A stretch of 64,000 bases of DNA from Brachionus rotundiformis (Eukaryota > Rotifera > Eurotatoria > Ploima > Brachionidae). Of the stretch, positions 57,467-64,000 are shown in pieces. Where the stretch lies: NCBI GenBank assembly GCA_016802295.1, contig JAESIW010000025.1, positions 9,159 through 73,158 on the forward strand. The letters run 5' to 3'. The position numbers and the translations under genes were made by a program. Under the pieces are notes generated by a model, which saw nothing but the letters and a program-made list of their open reading frames with translations, did not search any database and was not told where the DNA came from. The number at the start of each line of letters is the position of its first letter. Positions within the stretch are counted from its first letter, which is position 1.

Positions 57467-58375
57467 ATGGACAACCCAAATAGATTATTGCAAAATTTTA
57501 TGATTGAAACAGAAATAGCTATCAGAATTTTAGAAATGAAAAAGAGTGAAATTGAAAATCATCACAAAAACTGCAATATATCTCGCACAATTGGTACGTC
57601 TATATCAACAGCTGGTGCAGGTCTTTTAATTGGCGCTCTAGTGATTGCTCCGTTTACTGGTGGTACATCGATAGTTGCTGCCACTGGTATGGGATCACTT
57701 CTAGGAATTGGCGGAGCAGCTGTTAGCATTGGAACAGAAGTGGTCGACTTTTTTGCATCAAAAAAATTTACTGAACAAATAACTGAGATTTTCGAAAAAA
57801 GAAACTTAATTGGTGAAAAACTTGCCAAATACTTTAAAGAAATTGAGATAATTTGTGATAAACTAATAGAAGATGGAATGGATGAAGACGAAGCAGCAGC
57901 AAAATCTACATTTTTTGTCCTAAAAAGAGGCATGAATTCAACAAACTTTCTAAGATTTTATAACTTGGGCTCTTTTGCTAAAGCAACTTCCGGAATAAAC
58001 TTTTCCATTAGAGCTGGTGGTCAATTTTGGAGAAGCATGAGACTCCAATCACTAGGCATTCAAAAGATATTAAGCAACTTAGGCGTTAATGTAAGTCGAA
58101 AAGCTGCAATGAAATTGATTAAAACCGGTACTGTTGTCTTATCAGCTGTTTTTGTTTATTTTGATGTTAAATCACTCATTGATTGCTGGACAAATAAGCA
58201 TCCAAATTTAACTCAAATTGAAGAACTTGTAGAAGACATTAAAAATCAACTAAATGATTTAAATGGTCTTTATGAATGGCTGAATAAAATACCAGATGAT
58301 TTAAATAAAGATGAAAATCAAATGCTAGAAAATACACAAGACATGGAGAAAATGAAATCATTGACTAATTATTAA
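57467..58375 (+). CDS. apolipoprotein-L-like protein, intronless
   Basis: A 302-residue intact ORF from ATG. After an N-terminal helix there is a long Gly/Ala-rich hydrophobic hairpin at about residues 40-96 (TAGAGLLIGALVIAPFTGGT; GIGGAAVSIGTEVVDF). Amphipathic helices follow, then a second hydrophobic stretch at about 220-240 (TGTVVLSAVFVYFDVKSLID) and a charged coiled tail (EELVEDIKNQLNDLNGLYEW). This is the arrangement of apolipoprotein L proteins, which insert into membranes and form ion-permeable pores in vertebrates. No signal peptide is seen, so it is probably intracellular. Invertebrate members are often multi-copy. It lies between the two copies of a 0.6-kb direct repeat, so a further copy may hide in the gap. 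Confidence 0.75.
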   Translation: MDNPNRLLQNFMIETEIAIRILEMKKSEIENHHKNCNISRTIGTSISTAGAGLLIGALVIAPFTGGTSIVAATGMGSLLGIGGAAVSIGTEVVDFFASKKFTEQITEIFEKRNLIGEKLAKYFKEIEIICDKLIEDGMDEDEAAAKSTFFVLKRGMNSTNFLRFYNLGSFAKATSGINFSIRAGGQFWRSMRLQSLGIQKILSNLGVNVSRKAAMKLIKTGTVVLSAVFVYFDVKSLIDCWTNKHPNLTQIEELVEDIKNQLNDLNGLYEWLNKIPDDLNKDENQMLENTQDMEKMKSLTNY

Positions 58376-58430
58376 AAAATGTCTTTATATAATTTAAATT
58401 TCCAAAATAAATTTAATTAAAAACAAAAAT

Positions 58431-58504
58431 TTAATCAATTTCAATTTTAATTTGTATCCTAAATTTATTTTTGGGCTGGACCAAAACTGTATTAATTATG
58501 AGTT
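58431..58504. repeat. 74-bp repeat shared with 54101-54173
   Basis: The segment from ATCAATTTCAATTTTAATTT through GGGCTGGACCAAAACTG to ATTATGAGTTT is identical to the middle of the pogo composite. Here it ends exactly at the TAG microsatellite of the LINE. Confidence 0.9.
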
Positions 58505-61500
58505 TAGTAGTAGTAGTAGTAGTAGTAGTATAAATGCTGTGGGAGACTTGTGTCTCCAAGTAGTGGCGCACGTAGACAGCTTACGGCCAATTTTTCAAAT
58601 AAGCTATTTTTAGATAACTTATTTTTACATAGTTTTAAATAACTTTTTTTAACTTTTTTTGAATATCCTATTTTTAGATGCAAGAAAAATTTTTTTAATT
58701 TAACTCTCACCAAAAACAAGAATTTTTTTATAGATATATTAACTTAGTAGCTTGTCAATTCTTTTTTTAAAAATGTTCGTATTAGTGACGCTCTTAGTCA
58801 CTTCATCCAGAGTATTCCAATTTCCTGCTGTCCTGTTTGTAAAAAAGTTGTGTCTCACCCCACAATTGCGGATAAGTTGTCTTTCGATCGCTTTATGACA
58901 AGTTCTTGTATTCCCTGCCGGGCTGTCTAAACCGTCCGAAGCCAGCTTTTGACTCCCGTTAATGAGTGTCACCCGATCATGACCGTGTTGTATTTTGTGT
59001 AGTTGGATGAGATCACCACGCCTGCGCCTCTCTTCAAGTGTGCTCCAGCCTAGAGCTTCTCTTCTTTCGAGATATGGTTTTGATTTCAGTTCAGGCACCA
59101 TTTTTGAAAATCTACGCTGAACTTGCTCAAGGATCTCGATATCACTTCGTCGATATGGGTTCCAGGCTGCTACTGCAAATTCTAAATGAGGACGAACAAA
59201 GGACTTGAAAAGAAGGTCAACTAATTTTAAAGAAAAATATTTGAAGGTGAGTCGTATTCGACTTGCCACCATCGTTGCTCTTGCCACAGCTCGCTTGGCC
59301 TGTTCGCTTGACTTCAGATCAGAAGTGACGATGATGCCGAGATCTCGTTCCTTCGTTGTTTTATTTAGCGTTAGGCCTCCAAGCTGGTAGTCATATCTCC
59401 TGTTGTTTGCTCCGAAATGCATGACAACACACTTTTCCTTGTTAAATTTTGTTTGCCACTTTTCCGACCATTCAACCAATCTGTCTAGGTCTGACTGCAT
59501 TTCCTTTGTATCTTCTAAACGCATCACTGATCTCAACACTTTGCTATCGTCCGCGTAGAGCTTACAAAGTGAGCTGCAAACTTCCGGCATGTCATTTATG
59601 AAAATGATGAATAGGACAGGACCTAGCACTGACCCTTGGGGAACGCCGCTAGTGACCGGCACCCATTCCGAAACCACTTCACCGATCACAACTCGCTGCT
59701 TGCGATTGCTAAGGAAAGATTTGATCCACTTAACGATTAAGTCTGGTAAACCAAATGCCTTCAGTTTAATAAGTAGCAGTTTATGTGACACTTTATCAAA
59801 TGCTTTCTCAAAATCCAAATAGATAACATCAGCCGGTTGTCTATGACACATACAGTTCGTCAAAAAGTCCATCGTTTCCAGAAGATTGGTAACGCACGCT
59901 TTATGAGCCATGAAGCCGTGCTGCTTCTCCGTGATTAGATTGTGCTTCTCGATATGTTTCATTATGTAGTCCTTAATGAGTGACTCCAAGATCTTGCATG
60001 GAACAGAGGTCAGAGAGACCGGGCGATAGTTGCTTACTATGGTTCTACTTCCCTTCTTATGAATTGGCGACACATTAGCTATTTTCCACTCGTCAGGAAC
60101 TTCAGACGAGATCAAGGATTGTTTGAAGATGAACGCGAAAGGCACCGCTAGCGACTCTGCACACATCTTAAGAGCGTGCGTGCCAATTTGGTCGACTCCA
60201 GCTGACTTATCACTGTTCAACTTTTTGAGTTTAGCCAAAACCTTATCTGTAGTCACCACATCCTCAACCGAAAAACTTGGATCAGGTCTAGCTTTTACTT
60301 TAAAGTTTGCTTCGGCGGTAATGACGGCTCCATTCGAAGTGGGTGGCTCGAACACTGAGAAGAAGAAGGAGCTTAGTCTTTCGCAGATGTCTTCTTTGTC
60401 AGTGACGATTTGATTATCCAAGTCCATTAAAGCTGCTATGCTTTCCCTTGACGAGAAGTGGCGGTTCATATAGGAGTAAATTAGCTTTGGATTACTTTTC
60501 GCCGACTGCACTAGCTTCAGCTCGAACTCGATGATACTTCTTTTCACAACGTTCTTGACTACTTTACATAAGTACCTATGCTTGCTTGCAAGCTCTTCAC
60601 TATGCCGGTCAATACGCCTGCAGATAAAAACTCGTCTCTTTTTACGAATGAGTGAAGCAATTTCGGTATTCCACCATGGTGGTTTCACGTTTTGCGGCCT
60701 AATCCGACGTCTTTTGACAAATAACTTGGCAGCCTCACCGAAAGTGTTTAGAAAGTCAGAGTACAAATCTTGGACAGACCATTTCTGGGTAACTTTTCGA
60801 AAAATATTATTTTTAAAGTACTCGCTCATAGAACCGAAGTCGCCACTTCGCCAGTTGAGTGATCTGCTATCGAAGGTTTTCGACCGGGCAGCCCTTGAAT
60901 GCATCTTAAAGGTCAAGCTACAATGGTATTTAGAACAATTGCCGTCCAGAGGCGGACCTCTTTTAACATCTGAGATACGGTTTGGTTCACTTACTAGCAC
61001 AAGGTCTAGCTGGCTGGTCGGCTGTTCATTACAAAAGAACGTCTTTTCTTTAACTATTTGCACAAGGCTCGAGTTGCTAATGGCATTGCCTACGTGGTTG
61101 CACGTAGTTAATACATCTTGTGGCAATAGAGCGCCGTCCTCATTCCAGTCGATCTGAGGCAAATTAAAGTCGCCCATAAGTATGATACCCGAATGCTTCG
61201 CGTTCCTTAATAATTTAGTCGTTTTTTCAATTGAATTCGCTATGGCAATATCCGAATCGCATGGAGAGTTGGTATTGTTGTGTGAAGGTGGCCTGTAAAT
61301 GCAGCCCAATAGGAGTGGTTTCTCGCCCTCGATTTTGATAGTCACCCATAGCTGCTCGCACCTAGGGTCAAGAAAACTCACCTCTGATGTCCTATAGGCT
61401 TCGAAATCAGATTTAATATATAAGCAAACCCCGCCGCCTCTCTTGTCGCCAGGACGGTCCTTTCTAAATAACTGGTAGCCGTCCATCTCTGCAACCGAGC

Positions 61501-62747
61501 TCTCGTCAAACCAAGTCTCAGTGATGCCGATGATGCTTGGCAACGAATCAGCTGCTATTGACTGCAGCAAGTGCACTTTGTTGTTTAGACTTGTGGCATT
61601 GGTGTACCAAAAGCTGATACCTCCTAAATAATTTGATTCCGGTTTGAAATTTGAATTTTGTTGCGAGGAGCTGTTTAAGGAAGCAAGTGGCGACGAGTAG
61701 CCTGTTTTACACGTTGATGACGAAGACGATGACTGAGATGAGACCGTGGTATTGCATATTGACTCATCTGAGCTTCTATTTTGGCGTTTATCATTAGTCG
61801 AGTACTGTGGAGTTGATAGAACTATTTCTATTGAGTTCGTAGAATCATTGAAAGGCACAAAAAAATCATGGCTGTTCGCAAATAGATTATCATTTAAGTC
61901 CAACTTACTAGCCGCCTGTCGTAGTGGACATAAAGTTATTGGTGGCTATTGGGGATGTACTGTGGACAAGACCATCTTCAACTCGCCGCTCCTGATACCC
62001 CAGAATCTCTTTTTCGCATCAGGACATGTTTTGAACCTGAATGTTTGACCATTTATTGTAGATGATTCCGTCAGTTCATTATTTTTACGATTTCGTTCTT
62101 GTCGAAGTTTTCGATCGGCTATTCTCTCGCTTGGAGTCAAGTCTTCATTTATAAATACGTTTTGGTATTCAGAAGTCTGACGTAGACGCCTAGAATTCCG
62201 AAGCATTTCCATTTTTGCTTCTACTGATTCCAATTCGACCACTACTAGAACGGGATCAGGTTTGCTCAAAACCGTTTTTGTAGCGTTAGCTTAACTCTTG
62301 ATTCTCCTTACTTTTTTGACTCTCGTCTCTGGAATTCCAATTTCCGAAGATAGCTTTCTGACAAATTCATCATCTCTATCGGGCTCAACAAGACTAGCTT
62401 CCGGGATTGATACAATAACATTATTGGCTCTCTCCTCCTTCTTTTTCATTTCATTTGCAATGGTTGTAATCATAACAACTGCATTCTCATCCTTGTGAGC
62501 CTTTCCGGACACAATTTTAGACCAATTAAGGTTAGTCGTGGGTGTAATTTCGGTTTGCTTGCTTTCTACTGTCTCAACTCGATCATTTAATACGGAGATT
62601 TCCTGCTTGTTGAGATTTTTTAGTTCATCAATAATGACTTTTTGTTCGGCTATTGTACGATCTTGCTCCTCAACTTTAAGATGAAGTGCCTTAATCGTCA
62701 TTGCTAGGGACTTGATCCATTCGTGGTGTTTTTTGGTCACTTCCGAG
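58505..62747 (-). mobile_element. nearly full-length CR1/L2-like LINE
   Basis: The 3' end is a (TAC)n microsatellite (58505-58530), preceded on the element strand by a hairpin GGAGAC-ACAA-GTCTCC (58542-58557). That is the typical 3' tail of CR1/L2-group LINEs. ORF2 (58739-61903) is intact and ORF1 (61946 upward) carries one stop. The element is cut off at 62747, where a duplicated host segment begins, so its 5' UTR and ORF1 start are missing. GC content is visibly higher than in the surroundings. A host-shifted or recently active element is possible. Confidence 0.85.
58739..61903 (-). CDS. LINE ORF2: endonuclease and reverse transcriptase
   Basis: A 1054-residue intact ORF. The N-terminal third is an APE-type endonuclease: ISFWYTNATSLNNKVHLL, GITETWFDES, GGGVCLYIKS, LLGCIYRPPS, ILMGDFNLPQIDW and a closing KYHCSLTF, with the catalytic E, D and H positions present. 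A linker with the PWWNTEIASLIRKKRR motif follows. The RT has IANVSPIHKKGS, NYRPVSLTSVPCKILE, DVIYLDFEKAFDKVSHKL, SGVPQGSVLGPVLFIIFIND and the catalytic YADD. The C-terminal part has VRPHLEFAVAAWNPYRRSDI, GDLIQLHKI and NWNTLDEV, as in CR1/L2/Daphne-like LINEs. It nicks target DNA and primes reverse transcription there. No inactivating change is visible. Confidence 0.93.
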   Translation of the reverse strand: MDLNDNLFANSHDFFVPFNDSTNSIEIVLSTPQYSTNDKRQNRSSDESICNTTVSSQSSSSSSTCKTGYSSPLASLNSSSQQNSNFKPESNYLGGISFWYTNATSLNNKVHLLQSIAADSLPSIIGITETWFDESSVAEMDGYQLFRKDRPGDKRGGGVCLYIKSDFEAYRTSEVSFLDPRCEQLWVTIKIEGEKPLLLGCIYRPPSHNNTNSPCDSDIAIANSIEKTTKLLRNAKHSGIILMGDFNLPQIDWNEDGALLPQDVLTTCNHVGNAISNSSLVQIVKEKTFFCNEQPTSQLDLVLVSEPNRISDVKRGPPLDGNCSKYHCSLTFKMHSRAARSKTFDSRSLNWRSGDFGSMSEYFKNNIFRKVTQKWSVQDLYSDFLNTFGEAAKLFVKRRRIRPQNVKPPWWNTEIASLIRKKRRVFICRRIDRHSEELASKHRYLCKVVKNVVKRSIIEFELKLVQSAKSNPKLIYSYMNRHFSSRESIAALMDLDNQIVTDKEDICERLSSFFFSVFEPPTSNGAVITAEANFKVKARPDPSFSVEDVVTTDKVLAKLKKLNSDKSAGVDQIGTHALKMCAESLAVPFAFIFKQSLISSEVPDEWKIANVSPIHKKGSRTIVSNYRPVSLTSVPCKILESLIKDYIMKHIEKHNLITEKQHGFMAHKACVTNLLETMDFLTNCMCHRQPADVIYLDFEKAFDKVSHKLLLIKLKAFGLPDLIVKWIKSFLSNRKQRVVIGEVVSEWVPVTSGVPQGSVLGPVLFIIFINDMPEVCSSLCKLYADDSKVLRSVMRLEDTKEMQSDLDRLVEWSEKWQTKFNKEKCVVMHFGANNRRYDYQLGGLTLNKTTKERDLGIIVTSDLKSSEQAKRAVARATMVASRIRLTFKYFSLKLVDLLFKSFVRPHLEFAVAAWNPYRRSDIEILEQVQRRFSKMVPELKSKPYLERREALGWSTLEERRRRGDLIQLHKIQHGHDRVTLINGSQKLASDGLDSPAGNTRTCHKAIERQLIRNCGVRHNFFTNRTAGNWNTLDEVTKSVTNTNIFKKRIDKLLS

Positions 62748-62764
62748 TAGGCTTGTACATGCAC
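61946..62764 (-). pseudogene. LINE ORF1 with one in-frame stop and truncated start
   Basis: Two pieces (62291-62764 and 61946-62269) are in the same frame, separated by one TAA after VRRIKS. The N-terminal part is a coiled coil (IKALHLKVEEQDRTIAEQKV). The C-terminal part has the ORF1p-like block SEYQNVFINEDLTPSERIAD, followed by a basic RKLRQERNRK stretch that usually binds the element RNA. The first codons derive from the duplicated flank (GTG, not ATG), so the real start is missing. ORF2 begins 42 bp downstream. Confidence 0.75.
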
Positions 62765-63370
62765 TTAAACTCGAATTTCAAGTTTTACATTCTTATGCAT
62801 GTATTTTTGTGCAGGAAATACGGTATATGATTTAAATTGATTATTTGATTTGGTTTAACTAGAAAAAAAAGAAAATAAAGTTTTTATTTTAGATAAAAAA
62901 GATACGATAAAATATGTTGCAATATTTTTTTAAACATATTTTTTTTTAGTAAATTTTGTTTTATCAAAAAAGGAAGTATATTTTTTCTTTGTGTTTTTGA
63001 CATTTAGAATACCAGATAATCTAATCTAAACAATGTTAAAAATGGAAAAAAAACTTATGAAAACTAGCTTTAAAAGCTATTTATTATTTCAAATTTAATA
63101 AAAAAAAAATTTTTTTTGATACCCGCATGTTTTTTTAAAGGGGCAATTCAGAATATTCGGCAAAGTAAAATTTTTGCTCAAAAATTTAAATGCACAATTT
63201 AATTTCATTGCATTGAAATATTCAATAATTATTGAAGCTTTTTATTTTCAATTATATCAAGTTGGTTTTTTAAGATTTTTTAAAATAATTTAAAAAATTT
63301 AGATAATTTTTTTTTCTTTTTTTTTTTTAAATTAGTAATAAATAATTTTAGCAGTGTACGGCTAAGTGTA
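62746..63370. repeat. 0.6-kb direct repeat, copy 2, ends at the assembly gap
   Basis: Nearly identical to 56671-57290. Similarity starts at TAGGCTTGTACATG, exactly where LINE sequence stops, and continues up to the run of Ns. Confidence 0.93.
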
Positions 63371-63512
63371 NNNNNNNNNNNNNNNNNNNNNNNNNNNNNN
63401 NNNNNNNNNNNNNNNNNNNNNNNNNNNNNNNNNNNNNNNNNNNNNNNNNNNNNNNNNNNNNNNNNNNNNNNNNNNNNNNNNNNNNNNNNNNNNNNNNNNN
63501 NNNNNNNNNNNN
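63371..63512. other. assembly gap (142 N)
   Basis: Unknown sequence. By comparison with copy 1 the next expected feature would be the region before the apolipoprotein-L-like gene, but sequence after the gap does not match it. Confidence 1.
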
Positions 63513-64000
63513 TTAAATTTATTTATTAGTTATTTCAAAAAAAAAATACTTATCGCTTAAAATTGAGAAATCTGAAAAATGCATACATGGTCAAAAAAAA
63601 AGTTTAGAATTTTTAACACCCGGGTGTATTTTTAAAAGTTTTGAGCGAGTTTTGAACTTTTCATTAATTGATAACTTAAAATTGAATTGAAATAAAAACT
63701 CTCTCTCTCTTTACTATAAATAATTTTGGATAAAAAAATTAATAGAGTCTAATCAGAATTGTTTTTAAGTTTCAAGTCAATTTATTTTTTTCAAGTCATA
63801 TGGAGTTATAAACAGTAACAATTTCTTTTTGTCTGAACAATTACAGTACTTATTATTTCTAATATAGTCCTAATTTTTCATATACAGTATGTCACAAAAA
63901 AATAGAATCAAACTTTTTTTTTCTATTGGATTGTCTTTTTGTTCGTTATTTCGGTCATCAAAAAAATAAAAATCCAGATTTTTTTTAATTTCTTTATTTT
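63513..64000. other. AT-rich end of window with a possible Tc1-type tip
   Basis: No gene. At 63882-63900 TATACAGTATGTCACAAAAA resembles the start of a Tc1-type transposon (TA followed by CAGT). The other end would lie outside the window. Confidence 0.3.

Noticed and set aside
58739..61903. Plus-strand ORFs inside the LINE (for example 60531-61157 and 61746-62048)
   Set aside because: They are shadows of ORF2 and ORF1 on the opposite strand, with no independent support.
63366..63560. ORF spanning the N run
   Set aside because: It exists only because Ns contain no stops.

Overview
The window looks like nuclear DNA of a small invertebrate, most likely a rotifer of the Brachionus kind. The reasons are a very AT-rich background, spliceosomal introns of about 50-250 bp, animal genes (UNC80, CEP63/DEUP1-type, apolipoprotein-L-type, WD40), canonical CCCTAA telomeric repeats, and many LINE, Penelope-like and DNA-transposon remnants. 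The species call is an inference from gene style, not a proof. No tRNA, rRNA or CRISPR was seen.

Positions 1-14744: a 139-bp tandem array is followed by well-spaced, intact, intronless ORFs. These are a C2H2 zinc-finger protein (-), an RPA70-like ssDNA-binding protein without its C-terminal zinc OB fold (+), a small basic protein (-), a SANT/Myb-like protein (-), a HUH endonuclease plus SF3 helicase Rep (-) and a basic coiled-coil protein (+). Related GATTCAATATT-type motifs are clustered in their promoters and in the divergent Rep promoter, where they form an iteron-like array. I read this as a candidate undescribed Rep/SF3 mobile or virus-derived element, since interrupted by an RT/RNase H scrap with GC-rich hairpins and by a Tc1/mariner-type MITE.

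Positions 15238-36506: a gene graveyard. A second copy of the MITE is followed by a decayed large gene of unknown family. Next comes a long unprocessed pseudogene of UNC80 (NALCN channel-complex subunit), about 21.4-31.5 kb, with recognisable exons and introns but about ten in-frame stops and several frameshifts, and a hAT fragment in one intron. After it lie a MITE-split exon, a second copy of the unknown decayed gene, and a DDE transposase remnant.

Positions 36507-43230: mostly empty AT-rich DNA, then an internal telomeric array (39248-39388) directly abutting a WD40 gene broken in mid-reading-frame, which looks like a healed chromosome end now internal. A 5'-truncated LINE follows on the minus strand.

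Positions 43914-50595: two ~510-bp inverted repeats enclose 6.7 kb with the N-terminus of a transposase-like gene, a secreted EGF/ShKT-like gene, a 3'-truncated CEP63/DEUP1-like gene with introns, LINE scraps and nested MITEs. It looks like a gene-carrying DNA transposon.

Positions 50596-64000: LINE tail, possible solo LTR, a Penelope-like remnant (GIY-YIG region plus a hammerhead-ribozyme candidate), a pogo/Tigger-like composite, an intact apolipoprotein-L-like gene, and a nearly complete GC-richer CR1/L2-like LINE. A near-identical 0.6-kb duplication flanks the last two and runs into a 142-N assembly gap.
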